Shown one piece after another: positions 48,694-60,912 of a stretch of 64,000 nt of DNA. This stretch comes from Daucus carota subsp. sativus (Eukaryota; Streptophyta; Magnoliopsida; Apiales; Apiaceae). The DNA is taken from the NCBI RefSeq assembly GCF_001625215.2, contig NC_030381.2:51421214-51485213 (forward strand). The letters run 5' to 3'. Each line of letters opens with the position of its first letter. Positions within the stretch are counted from its first letter, which is position 1. Under the pieces are notes generated by a model. It was given only the letters and a program-made list of their open reading frames with translations. It ran no database searches and had not been told where the DNA came from. A program made the position numbers and the translations under genes.

Positions 48694-50450
48694 CTAAGGA
48701 TCATTAATCAGATCCCTATAGAAATAATCTTCCCCATCTCCCTCATTCAGCAGTTTTTCCCAAGTATCAAATGCACTACTGGATGATGCAGCCGGTAGTG
48801 TTTCAGCTTGAACACTAGTTTGATTCATCATCTGTTTGACACCACACGGTTCATCAGTACTAGAGGCTGAAACTAATGCAGGAAGCATATCTTCCTTCTG
48901 AGGGAAAATTGAACTCTTTCCAACCGCGTCGTCCAACAAGACATCCGGCCTTAGTCCACTTCCAACATTGCCGAAATCTTTACCTGAACATTGTGCACCA
49001 GCGTGCATGTTTTGAAAGATAGATGAGTCTTGATCATAGGCTGCATCTGTCCCATTAACAAGGACATTGCCTTGAGAAGAATACGCGGAATAATTCAAGA
49101 GATTGTTTTCTTGTATGGTATTAGGAAGTAGTATTGGATTAGCAGTATTTATGATCTGCCATAAGTTTTGCAGAAGTTGGGTTGTTGGTTCGGGCTGAGG
49201 AACAAGTGATCTTAGTGCTGCTAGTGCAGGACTATCCACCGAATTCATCATCATTAAGTTGGTCAAGTTTGAGGTCGAGAGCGAATGAGAGAAATTCACC
49301 AAGAAATTATTGAGATCATTTGGAGCTATAGGTTCATGTGTCTTTGGATCGATACCACTGCTGACAAGCTTCTTCTTAATATGGGTGTTCCAGTAGTTTT
49401 TGATTCCATTATCAGTCCTTCCTGGAAGTTGGGCAGCAATCTGAGACCACCTAAATATTAATTGAACACAATTAGTACAAGAGCCGGTTTTTAGTACGTA
49501 GCTATGATGAAATCTGCAGTATCATGTAATCATGTTGCGCAACATTGTACCCCACACATGTTAGTGTCCCAAATGACCCAAATATTTGCATCTTGCAATA
49601 TGTAAGAGTCATATGTCTGAGTACCTAGAAAGCAGAGATTCTTTGCTTATCTGTCACGGTGCACACCCGATACATGGAAATTTCTGGGGACACGGCGATT
49701 TTCCTCTCACCCACAAATGATGAAGATACTTGACATACTTAATCGATTAAGTATGTTAGAATGCATCTCACCCACAAATGATGAAGATACTTGACATACT
49801 TAATCGATTAAGTATGTTAGAATGCATTGGTTGTATTTCAAATAAAAATGACACCTAAGGATAATGAACTTATTCAGATGACCATTTACTCATTTAGTAT
49901 AATTTAAATGAAAATTTTGAAATACATATATACTACTTATATATTTAACATATTGATATAAGCCAAATCTCCTAGCACCTGAATCTCCATAATCTCAAAT
50001 TTGTCGAATTTTTATATCTCCGAACTATGCACACCCCACTCACACCCGCACTCATGCTTCCCAGCTAGTACTCATAATAATCTTATAAGGACTTTAAACA
50101 ATACGGAACAAATGATAATAATTTGTTTCTTGTTTCCTAGCTAGTGTTAACTATTTATTTGCAGATCATCAGATCTCATCATACCTGTTTCCTAGTGCAG
50201 AATGCAAGTTGATGATCATCTGCTCTTCTTCATCAGTGAAGCCGCCTCTCTTGATATCAGGACTAAGATAATTAATCCACCGTAATCTGCAGCTCTTGCC
50301 ACACCTGTTTAAGCCAGCTTGCTTAGGAAGTGCAGTCCAGCTTCCCCGGAGACCATGTTTGTGGATATAATTCATCAAGATCTGATCCTCTTCTGGTGTC
50401 CATGGCCCCTTCTTTAGTCCTTCACCAGTGCAACCTGGAGCTCTCCCCAT
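48694..50450 (-). CDS. R2R3-MYB transcription factor, two exons, 340 aa
   Basis: Exon 1 is 50185-50450 and exon 2 is 48694-49450, joined in phase at the classical R3 intron ([13 protein letters not shown]). The protein begins [19 protein letters not shown]2 contains [15 protein letters not shown] and R3 contains [19 protein letters not shown], followed by [18 protein letters not shown] as in the MYB9/41/93/102-type clade that regulates suberin, wax or stress responses (clade by resemblance only). The C-terminus is acidic with a Trp motif ([17 protein letters not shown]), a likely activation domain. Oddities: R2 has one extra residue (KHGLRGSW), the near-invariant Glu in TDNEIKN is Gly, Cys is replaced in APGC, and the usual first intron in R2 is absent. 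A Helitron lies 200 bp upstream. Confidence 0.95.
49706..49827. repeat. 61-bp tandem duplication with perfect palindromes, in the MYB intron
   Basis: Copies 49706-49766 and 49767-49827 are identical. Each contains a perfect 24-bp palindrome (49733-49756 and 49794-49817) centred on TTAATCGATTAA. Confidence 0.95.
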
Positions 50451-50652
50451 TCAACTTGAGAAATACAAGTATAGAACAACTTTCCTGTTATATAAACTCA
50501 TAGAAATAAGCTTGCCGTACGTGGATAAATTTAAGAAAAACTACACACAGTATAATTTCCTTTTTCTATATTCATGCATTGGGGGATCTCTATCTATATG
50601 TGGAAATATTGGAAGGCCAACGAAATCACCAACTTCAAATACTAATGTTAAA
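50451..50652 (-). promoter_or_regulatory. Remaining proximal promoter of the MYB gene
   Basis: Only about 200 bp separate the MYB start codon from the Helitron. A TATATAA-type box (minus strand, about 50489-50496) lies roughly 40 bp upstream of the ATG, which would give a very short leader. Confidence 0.4.
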
Positions 50653-51677
50653 TCAATATACTTATATAAAGGAGAAGCGAGGGGCGTGTAGGTGGCGCTT
50701 CTCACATCGCTCCAATCTATTTTTCTAAATTTTCTGGAATTTTTGGATGAAAAATATAAAAAATTAGAACTACCTTTTTTAGTTTCGAATATATTAGAAG
50801 CAAGTTTCAGAATCTGATTCTGTTTCATATTATTTATGGAATATAATAGCTTGAAAGTTTTAATCTGATTTTGTTTCAGATTATATAATTATGGAAAATA
50901 GTAGCACAAAAATCTCTCTACACCTATAAATATCCGTATAGGTTGTAGGGTTTTGGATCATCTAAACACAAGTTACACAACCTCCTCTCTCTTAATACCA
51001 CAACCCAACCTCTCTCTGGTGTATGGGAATCGACAAATCCAAACACGGGAGAAGAATATAGTCTTGACATGATATTGATGGATGACTCAAAAAATTAACT
51101 ATTAATGATGTATGTTTGTTGGTTATTCTTTTATAATATTTGGTTTGTTCATCAGAATGTTTATCGTTGTTAATTTTTATATGACTTACTTGTATACCGG
51201 AAAATATTATTTATGAATTATGTGTCTGCTCCGTTCAAGCAACTTTTAAGTGGAGGCTGTTTGTTTATACAGTATCAAAAAATAAAGATCGTCACATATT
51301 TAAGTCAGATGTTTTTGCGCACAATTAATCCAAAAAAATTGGAGAAAGCTGATAAGGTAAGAACATGATTACTTTTCAAAAACAAAAACACAAATAAAAT
51401 TAAGATTCGTCATGCTTTAAATTGTCAATTACGTGTAGAAATTTATTTTCATTTTTTCACCATGAATTATAGTGCAATTTTTACAATTTTATATATTAGT
51501 ATTAGTATTACATCAAGATTTATATATATATAATTTATTTTATCCTATAAATATTTGTTTTGAATCATTAATATACTTTTTATAGACAGCCACAAAATTA
51601 TTTTATTCTACAAATATTAATATTGAATCATTAATATAATTTTTATAGGTCGCCGCAACGCGCGGGTCCTCAACTAG
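50653..51677 (+). mobile_element. Helitron 1 (1025 bp) with an RPA-like relic
   Basis: Starts TCAATATACTTATATAAAGG after host A (50652) and ends in CTAG before host T (51678), with the hairpin CGCAACGCGCGG-type sequence just upstream. These are canonical Helitron ends. At about 51024-51085 the plus strand encodes WESTNPNTGEEYSLDMILM, matching Helitron 2 and resembling the start of a replication-protein-A-like OB fold (DUF223 type) as carried by plant Helitrons. No helicase is present, so it is non-autonomous. Confidence 0.88.
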
Positions 51678-52028
51678 TTGATTATAAAGGATTTAAAAAA
51701 ATAAATATAAAAAAATTGTATATCCTTGTCGGAATAAATTAACCGAGAATTGATATGAACGTACAAAGGATAAATTGTAGAAATTTAAAATTGAATTTGT
51801 AAAAATCTTTTTATTTTATCTGGTTCGTGACTTACTGAAGTACTGGCCATTTGATTAATCTTATAGCAACGAAGCATAAAACCGGCCTGCACTAGGGTGA
51901 TGGAGCGGATATTCCTGTGAAAATGTGCTCAGTATTTTGTATTGTAAATTATTTTGTATATTGTCTTCCATGTCGATATATGATATAAAATTATCTTATA
52001 TTGATACGTATTTACTTTGTTCTAAAAG

Positions 52029-52205
52029 TCGGTGATTAATCACGATTAATCACCGATTAATCCCTGTTCCGTAGCTCGCCGAACTGATTAAATATCCGAT
52101 TATTTCATTGATCATCCGATTAATCACCGATCAGTACAATTAATCACCGATTAATCCTTGTTCTATGACTTCACCGATTAAGTCCGATTCTCGCTTTTTA
52201 CAACG
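52029..52205. repeat. CGATTAAT-rich repeat, copy 3
   Basis: Repeated CACCGATTAATCCCTGTTC-type words and an end GTCCGATTCTCGCTTTTTAC like that of 27718-28062. Confidence 0.6.
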
Positions 52206-52534
52206 CTGCGTATTTATCACCAATATATCGCATCTTAAATATATTAAAGTAAACTATGAAGCAGGAAGAACCATAGACTTATAAAAACATTTCTATATAC
52301 GAGACCACTCAACACCTATACAATATCACTTATCTCTGGTATGATATGAGTATATCCACATGTTTGATCCATCTCCGATTATATCTCAATGGATTCCGTG
52401 TTTATCTCGACTTTAATAGTTACACCTCAATTTTACAAGACTCTATCTCGATCTCATCAAATCCTATTTCATGTTCCAATTTCGAATCTAACAAACCTTA
52501 CAATTAGATTAATATTTAATTGGTTTTTATTGTA

Positions 52535-52665
52535 ATAGAAATATATATATATGTGTATGTATATATGTATATGTGTATGTATATATATAACTATATGCTT
52601 ATAAGTATATGTGTGTGTGTGTATCCTTGTGTGTGTACATATGTATATGTATATAAATATATATA
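52535..52665. repeat. TA/TG-rich microsatellite
   Basis: Interspersed (TATATG)n and (TG)n. Open frames across it are low complexity and not genes. Confidence 0.85.
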
Positions 52666-54235
52666 AAATTTGTTTTTCATGATATGTTAGAAAATCTTGT
52701 GAGAACAAATAACATTATTCATATATGTGTGCCTATAATGTAACATTAATTAAAATCGAAAGAGATAAATAATAAAATTAATGAACGAATCTGAACCAAG
52801 TCGAGTCGAGTGCGAGATTATCTTCTTAAAGAAGATTCTCTCTTAAATATATGTGGAACATAAGCTTCTCAGAATAGAACAGATTACAATATCATTACTG
52901 ATGCCACCAACAAGTTAGAAAGAGAATTGTCACAAAAAAAAGATAGGAATGAGATGTGTGTTTGACGGTTGTGTTTTTCGATAATAAAACACAAATTAGT
53001 GATTGGAATATATACATATATAGAAATTCTTGTGCGCTATACCATTTCTATAATTAATTTCATAGCTAAAGATTAATGATTTATCATTTTAAAATATTAA
53101 ATTATTTTAAGTCAGTTTATTTGAGCCTAAATCCTGTAAATAAATGATAATCAATTTGAGATCCAACACAAGTTCTTCGCAATATAATATCTTATAAATA
53201 TTTTATCTTTTTAATATGCGACTTGAGATTTTATTTCACAATTTTCGTTTTTTAAAATAAAAGTTTGAATAATCATATCTCATTTATCTCTTAATAATTT
53301 TGAATATTTAATCAAAGGTGCTTCAGAAAGCAATCACACACATAAGAACACACTTCAAACACTACTCTACAAGTGCATACAATAATCGTATACTCAAAAA
53401 TGATTCAAAATAACAAGCCAACATGGCTAAAACCCACAATTTTTCGACACATGTTTTACAATCAATCTAATATATAATAATCATAAAACCAAACTAGACT
53501 CACGGTGTAACGTTTTGGAACGGATCGGAAATACACCCTCTGCAGCAAATCTCTAAGATACCCAAAAGAATAAACATGTAGTACATCCGATACACAAAAC
53601 TGAAGACATGCACTTTATCATCCACTCTAGATTAATAATACTTTACAATACAATTGACATATTATTCGATTTATAAATTCGCTGTTGCTCTGATACAATT
53701 CTACTGGCATATGCATGCCCTGCAGGAAATAAATTTGGCACGCTAGCTAACCTTGAGTGAGTATTTATAACTAAACAGTCACCCCAAATATCAACAGAAA
53801 ACAATTATATGTGCAATGTCGATGATACAGGAAACAAATAACATTGTAAATATCGTATAGCTTAACTTATACTCGAACCTATCTAGTTTTTACTTGTTTA
53901 TATGAATAACCTTTTGACTAATGACTGAGAGTAACCGTTAACATTAATTAAAACAACAACTACCCCTAATCTTGCTGCTGAAGACATCATTAATGTTTCG
54001 AGCGGCACTGTTATTCCAAATCAGAGATTGTGATTTATTTATACAGTACCAAACAAAAACATATAAATATAGAACAAAAATGCCATCTAGATGGTACAGA
54101 CAATTTCCGCTCAACCGCATTAATCCTTCTATCATTTATTTAGACTGTATTTTGCGGATAATCTTCAAATTTGAGTTGATTGTTGATAATATTTTAATAA
54201 CCATCTATTTTTCTGTCAGAATATAAATGATCATA

Positions 54236-55172
54236 CTTAGAGCATCTCCAACGCTAAGCACCTCTTAGGTAGTATAAAGTCTACGCTAAGCACCTCTTAG
54301 GTATAAAGTCTAAGTGGATATGTATTATACCTGACATCTAAATTTTAGACCACTCCAACGGAGTGTCCTGTTAGCTATAAATTTAGCTTCCGATAAACAA
54401 GTGCATTAGATTTGCAGATGATTTTGCTGTTATCTAAAAAGCCCACGTCATCTCCCGCTTGAAATATTCCAGGTGTAACCCTAATATTGGTCCAAAACTT
54501 AATATCTTTTATTTGTAATATACAACATATTAATTTGAATTATTTTTAAATATATAACTTAAAATATTTAATGTATATTTTAAATACATAATATTATAAT
54601 ATACAAAATATTTATATATGTTCATCATTATTATATGTATAGATGTATTATTTATAATTTATAATATTATTTAATTTTATTAAGTGTAAAATATTATTTT
54701 ATCGTTAACTAAACTTATAAAATTCTAACAACCAATATTATTATATATAAATATATTATTTATATTTTTAATTTATAAAGTCACATGTATTATTATTAAG
54801 TGTTAAAATATTAATTTATTTCTGACTATATTTATAAAAAGTTATGATTAAATAAGACCTGTTTTTGGTAAAATAGTTATTTTGTATTATTTTATAATGT
54901 TTACTTTAAAATATTGAAATAGATATAAAAATATAAAAATATTATTATTAAATAATTTTTTTTATTAAATATAACATTTAATTTTCATTAACCCATATCG
55001 AGCAATTTTATTTTCATGATATTTTCAAAATTAAAAAAATATATAATATTTGAATATAGCTAATGATTATAGCTAACACTGTCGGAGCAAAAATCGCTAC
55101 AGATTCAGTAAAATTATAACTAATCATGTTTTAGCTAACAGTTTTCACTGTTAGCCTTGGAGATGCTCTAAG
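54236..55172. mobile_element. Non-autonomous TIR element, 937 bp (AGAGCATCTCCAA ends)
   Basis: A perfect 16-bp inverted repeat, CTTAGAGCATCTCCAA, at 54236-54251 and inverted at 55157-55172. A small internal duplication (ACGCTAAGCACCTCTTAGGT, twice, near 54255 and 54281) lies beside the left end. The core is AT-rich with no protein. A target duplication is not evident. Confidence 0.8.
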
Positions 55173-57096
55173 ACATTCTCTTAACAATTTGAATTTTTGA
55201 GAGAATTGGTCATTGACACGACATCAGAGCTAAGTCTTGTTGGAGACTTCTCCTCCTAATACTTAAAAGTTTTGTAAGGATTGGTCTCGATGCGATTTTA
55301 AATATTCAAAAATTGTAAAATCCAAACCGTAAATATATATTGACAATAATTTGTATTTTTAAAATATATTATTATACTACATTAATTAATAAATGATTCA
55401 CAAATATGTTTATTTATAATATTATAAGATGAATACTATTGTATCAGTACTAAAATTCCAAATATAAACCTTAACTTTTGTATTAGCGGAAATTAGACAC
55501 TCACAGTTCCACTTGTACAGAGTTTATCATCTATCATCTACTTTGTTGCAAAAACTTTGAATTTTATATTATCTAGTTTGACTCACATATTTTTATTTTT
55601 GTCTTAAAAGTTAAAACTGATGAATGAGTCCTAAAGTATGTAATAATTTATAATAGTTCAAAATTATTTCTCTTAAATTATTATATATTTATAATTGGTG
55701 GTTGAACCGTAAACCGATGCACATAACTCGCGGTTTAACGGTTGGAATTAATATGCATACGCAATCGCAAATCAGATCATGATTGTAAAATTTATAAATC
55801 ATTATTTACGATTAAGTTTGATTTTTGTCTCATTTTTGTCTCTCATAACTGATCCGATCTGACCGCGTACCACGAAAGTTATCTGAACTTGTTAAAAATT
55901 AAAAATAATTATGAATTTATGACGTAATACAGTAGTAATAAATAAGTATACGTTCAATGTGGTTACGTGAAGTGTTCCGCGTATATATATTCTGGTGTTG
56001 AACAAATTTACTTGCGGCCGACCCACGGAAAAAGATGATGATTGCATATTGACTTTACCATATGTAAAACAAGGAGAGGGAAGTTATTAACGATCATATG
56101 TGCAAATGTCTAATCAAATTAACCCTTAGAGATGTTTGTGTATTTGACATAATTATATTGTTTCATCTAATCTGGTAATTAATCGATTGATTCCTATGGT
56201 TTTGACATTAGAAAATCCTGTCCTATGGGTCGATTGTTGGAGTACAAACAAAACATATATCCCACGATAAAACTGAGTAGGTAAGAATTTCCCTTTCCTT
56301 CACTCATTGTACCACGTTCATAGTGCCTGCAAAACCTAGTTAACTCTCCATATATGAAATTCGTGACCCCAGAATTTTATCTTTCATTAAGGCTAATGAT
56401 ATAAATTTTTTTATGACGTTAGAGTGGAAAAATGATATTAACGCGTCGAGAAATCGTGCTTGATTTGTTGTTAAGAACTTATTGAGAATAATTTATATAT
56501 TGTGTTTTAGAATTTGTAAAGTATTTAAAAGATGTTATTATTTCTGATTTGCAGAGATAAGTACATGTTTCCAGAAAAGGTGCATAAATATACATATATT
56601 TTCGAAAATAAATCAATTTTATCCAAAATTAATATAAGTCTAACATGACTACTTACGTCTATACAAATATAAATCGTGACTGACTAATTGATGGGTAATT
56701 TCCGGATAGTGTAACATGTACAAAGTATATATTTACATATTTTGTAGAAATAAATAACTTATTTTTGAAATTAATAATCATCCATGATTATATATGTATA
56801 AATCGTGGTTGGCAAATTGATCGCGTAATTTCCAAACAAACTAATTAGTACCATCTCAAATCATTTCAAACCCAACATGTGATATATAAATCGGATTTAT
56901 TAAACGATAATATCATTCTTGTGACCTTTTAATATGAAATATGGGAAAAGTATTCCACCTCTCTAAGAATTGAACTTTTTTCATACACGTGATATATATT
57001 GAGCATATTGAGCGATAAAATCATACTAATAACATTTAAAATGAAATGCAGCAAAAAGATTTCATGTCTACAGAAATCCATCCTAACTAATCAATA
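55173..57096. other. Intergenic, nothing recognised
   Basis: AT-rich DNA with no gene, clear element ends or RNA gene seen. Confidence 0.4.
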
Positions 57097-57277
57097 CTCC
57101 CTCCGTCCCCTCCATCTCTTCGATCCACACATCCAGGGAACTGGATGATGATATAAGTCTTATCCGACAAAAAATCAATTTTTGTGTAAAAATGATTATG
57201 GCTTTAATTAAATATAAAAATATATTAACATAATTGAATTGAATATTTTTATCGATAAATCTTTTCTCTATTGGGAG
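57097..57277. mobile_element. Possible Stowaway-like MITE
   Basis: Left end CTCCCTCCGTCCCCTCCATC after TA. The right end TTGGGAG before TA is only partly complementary, so this may be truncated. Confidence 0.5.
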
Positions 57278-57531
57278 TATACATGCTCGTATAAAAATGT
57301 GATTCTAGAAGAGAGAAATTTCTTTAAGTTAATTATCATCAAACTGAAGGACACGAAAGATATACCTAATTTTAATGCCGAGTAACAGAAATCTTGAAGT
57401 CAATAATAACTATTTTTAAATTTAACAACAAACTCTTTTATCTATTTTTTAACAATAAACAATTATTACGATATGCAATATCAATATCAAACCCGTCCTT
57501 AATTCCTTAATCTGGTTTGGAATAAACATTA

Positions 57532-57595
57532 TTGAACATGATATGACTTTTTTGAGCGCCTACTTGAACATGATATGACTTTTTTGAGCGCCTAC
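57532..57595. repeat. Perfect 32-bp tandem duplication
   Basis: Two identical adjacent copies, each beginning ttgaacatgatatgactttt. Confidence 0.95.
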
Positions 57596-57716
57596 ATTTT
57601 TGTTGCTGTGACGAATGGAACAGACTATGTACCAAACTTGCGAATTGAAGTTTATTATTGCAAATCAATACTTTCCGATATTATGATTTCCATGTTAAAG
57701 CGACAAGCCACAATCA

Positions 57717-59045
57717 TCAATATATATACTTATATAAAGGAGAAGCATGGGTCGTTTAGGTGGCCCCTCTCAGAGTGCTTCGTTCTATTTTTCTAATTTT
57801 CTCAAATTTTTGGATGAAAATATATCACAAATAAAAACTATCTATTTTAGTTTCGGATATATGAGAAGAAAGTTTCAGAACTACCTTTTCCAAAATATCA
57901 AAATCAAATCAGAATTTGAAACTATCATCAAATTTTTGGAAAAGGTGTATATCAAAAATAGAAAGTATTCCTTTTTCAAAATTCTCAAAATTAAATCAGA
58001 ATTAAAAATTATCATCACATTTTTGGAAAAGATGTATGTCAAAAACCGAAAGTATTTTTGTTAAGACGGTTTTTTCTCAAATCAAACCCTATAAACTAAA
58101 GCCAAACATCATAAATTTTAACACACACAATCTTTTTTTTAGCTTATTTGTTGGCTATAGAGATGATTTGCTGATAAAAGTAAGAGTTTGTCGAATGTGA
58201 GAGTTGACAAATCCAAACACCGGAGAACAATATAGTCTTGACACGATATTGATTGATGAAAAGGTCAATAAATTAATTGTTGGTGATATATATGTTTGTT
58301 GGTTATTCTCTTGTAATATTTATTTTGTTCATAGGACATGTTTGTCGTTAATTTTTATATGGTTTACTTTGTACATAGGAAAATATTATTCATGCAACAC
58401 TTCGACAATATCTATTTGCTCGATTCAAGCACCTTTGAAGTGAAGGTATTAAAAAACTAAAGATTGTCGCAAGTAAATTAAGGTAGTTATAGACCGTTGT
58501 CTCATGGATTGAAATTGATTATTCCGCGGACAACCAATCCAAAGAAATTGGAGGAAGGGGTCACTAATATACCAATTTGAGTTCATACGTCCCGATATGA
58601 TTTAGTCCATATTAAGGACAAAGGACAAGAATATACTCTCAGGTATTTTTTTCATACAAAATATTATTAATACACATACACACTTACAAGATCTTAAACT
58701 CCATGTTTAATATATAATATTTTTTTTTCTCTGTTTATATAGATGTTGTTGGTTGTTTGACATGCGTGGGTGGCATCAAAATTGTCAGTGACGAGTGGAA
58801 AAATAGAGATCATCGTGATAGATTAGTAAGTTATTGAAAAGTTGCTTTAAATTGTTAATTACATGTAGAAATTTATTTTTATTTTTTCACTCATGAATTA
58901 TAGTCCAATTTCACAATTTTATATATTAATATTAATATTGCGTCAAGATGTTTATAATATGAAATTTATTTTGTTTCAAAAGTATTAATTTCAAATCATT
59001 AATATAATTTTTATAGGCCGCCGCAACGCGCGGCTTCTCAACTAG
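57717..59045 (+). mobile_element. Helitron 2 (1329 bp) with RPA-like gene pieces
   Basis: Starts TCAATATATATACTTATATA after host A (57716) and ends CTAG (59042-59045) before host T, with a CCGCAACGCGCGG hairpin upstream. It belongs to the same family as 50653-51677. Two coding relics are visible: TNPNTGEQYSLDTILIDEK (about 58205-58262), then, after an acceptor-like TATATAG, DVVGCLTCVGGIKIVSDEW (about 58743-58799). Their order and motifs resemble the OB-fold RPA-like protein of plant Helitrons. Stops and a lost middle show it is not functional. Confidence 0.9.
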
Positions 59046-59084
59046 TGAAAATAAAAGCCGAAAATTTATCACAGCCTATTATTA

Positions 59085-59331
59085 CTCCCTCCGTCCCATT
59101 TTAACTGATTTTGACTTTTTTACACGTATTTTAAAGTGTTAAAAAAATCACATCTAAACATAATTATTGTTTATAAAATTTATATCAAATAAAAGTTTAT
59201 CTAAACTTTAATTTGATATAAGAATTAAATCTTTTTATTGAACGTAGATACTACTGTATTTGTTTACACCTGTTTACACCTCAATACACGTGTCAAAAAG
59301 TCAAACATCATTTAAAATGGGACAGAGGGAG
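59085..59331. mobile_element. Stowaway-like MITE (247 bp)
   Basis: Ends CTCCCTCCGTCCCATTTTAA and AAAATGGGACAGAGGGAG, flanked by TA. Inserted 39 bp from the end of Helitron 2. Confidence 0.9.
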
Positions 59332-60290
59332 TAATCAATTGACGGATAAGCTATTTAAGTGATCTGTATGAATCAGAAATAGAATTATGAAGTTTTCATG
59401 TTTGTCATTGTAAGTGGTAGTTGGCACGTTAGTTTGAGGTTTTAGACTATATTTTCTTTCATGGAACATCAGTACATGCTGACATCTAATTTTGATATCT
59501 CCTCGTATGTTTTTCGTGTGCTTTTAATTCAACTGAAAGCCTTATGAAATAGAACTGTGTGGGGCCCAAAATATTTGAATGTAGTGCAACCTGTTCAAAT
59601 AAGAGAAATGCGAGAGGCCCTAAATTTTCTTTAAAAAAAAAATAAGTTGTCTATATTTGAATGTTTTCATTCATATTAATGATAATAAAATCTTATACAC
59701 ATAATTATTAATTAAATTAATATTTACTTGTCATATAATTTATGATCAAATTTGGATACCTAACACTACTTTTAAAATAATCCTAATTCTCGATAGAAAT
59801 AACCTTCAATTTCTGGCTTCTTGTGACGAAAAAACCTTTCAAACTCGTGTTCTTTAACTTCAAGTCTTCTTTTACGCTACTTTTCGATTTATACAGTAAA
59901 ATTTTCGTTTATAAACAAAAATCCAAACTAGTATAAAAATTAAAATTTTGTGACAATATTATGATAAGTTTATAAGCAACACTTGTAAACTTGCTCGGAC
60001 CATATTGTCGTCTAAACGTGGAGTCGCTCCTCGTTTGTGGAATTTTCCACGTATTTTTAACAGTTTTGAAACATATTAAAATTATTATTTTTAAAAAGTT
60101 ATTTTTAGAAGTAAATATGAATAATATAATTAATATGTTTATTTACTAAAAAAAGTAAATATAATATTTTTAAATATGTAATCCAAATTCTTAAAAAATA
60201 TGTATGAAAATATCAAGACTGACGTATCTAGAACATATCTAAACATGGGAGTATATTCAAAATTTGCAAATCCCTTAAAAAAAATGATGG
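59332..60290. other. Intergenic, nothing recognised
   Basis: No gene or element ends seen. Confidence 0.4.
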
Positions 60291-60534
60291 GGTCGTTTGG
60301 GTGAGTTTAAAATAAGTGTTTCTTGCTTAAAATAAAAAAGTGGAGTAGAAGTTAGAAGCAAGTTACGACTTATAAGTGATTAAAGTGTTTGAGAAATAAG
60401 CAGAAACCCTGAAACAAAAGCTAGCATTCCTAGCTTTTTATAAATGCTTCTTGACTTTTTACACAAACGGTACGAAATAAGTGCTTCTAACTTATAAACC
60501 ACAAGCCCGGCTTAAAAGCGGGAAACAAACACCC
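60291..60534. mobile_element. MITE of the GTTTGG...CAAAC family
   Basis: Starts GGTCGTTTGGGTGAG and ends GGGAAACAAACACCC. The flanks atgatgg and acgatgg may be an imperfect 7-bp duplication. Related to 25538-25848 by internal AAGTAGAAGC-like motifs. Confidence 0.7.
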
Positions 60535-60659
60535 ACGATGGTACCAACAAAGTTGACAAAGTTGTTTACGTGATTATTTTTACAATAGTCATTCCTTATC
60601 GTACGTACATCGATTCGGACTATACTGTATTTTCGTTTATACCTGGTTCAAAAATGATA

Positions 60660-60910
60660 CTCCCTCCGTCCCGGTCAATAGTATACATTGGGGGACGGGG
60701 GCGCGACACGGACTTTAATGCTTCAATATAGTATAGTTCTGTAAATTATTTTTAAGATTTTCTTTTTTTGTATAAAAGTATAACATTTATATTTTTATAC
60801 AAAAAAAGAAAATCTTAAAAATAAGTTGTGGAACTATGTTTTATAAGAGCCTTAAAAGGCGTGTCGAGCAGTGAAAAAGAAACGTATACAATTGACTGGG
60901 ACAGAGGGAG
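60660..60910. mobile_element. Stowaway-like MITE with near-perfect internal hairpin
   Basis: Ends CTCCCTCCGTCCCGGTCAAT and GACTGGGACAGAGGGAG, flanked by TA. The central arms (from about 60735 to 60830) are almost perfect inverses around a short loop. Confidence 0.9.
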
Positions 60911-60912
60911 TA

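Larger units (their letters stand above)
51678..54235. other. Intergenic, AT-rich
   Basis: No gene. Contains the repeat copy at 52029 and the TA/TG microsatellite at 52535. Near 53686 a single ATCAGAGC-type PBS-like word appears without LTRs. Confidence 0.4.

Noticed and set aside
52469..52708. Minus-strand frame of 79 codons rich in Tyr, Ile, His and Thr
   Set aside because: It is a translation of the TA/TG microsatellite.
53680..53705. PBS-like word (TTGTATCAGAGC on the minus strand)
   Set aside because: One mismatch to the initiator-Met PBS and no TG...CA LTR, polypurine tract or duplication nearby, unlike the TRIM at 13050.
57575..58443. Overlapping short plus-strand frames within Helitron 2
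   Set aside because: They start outside or in AT-rich parts of the element. Only the short RPA-like pieces within them show family resemblance, so they are described as relics, not genes.
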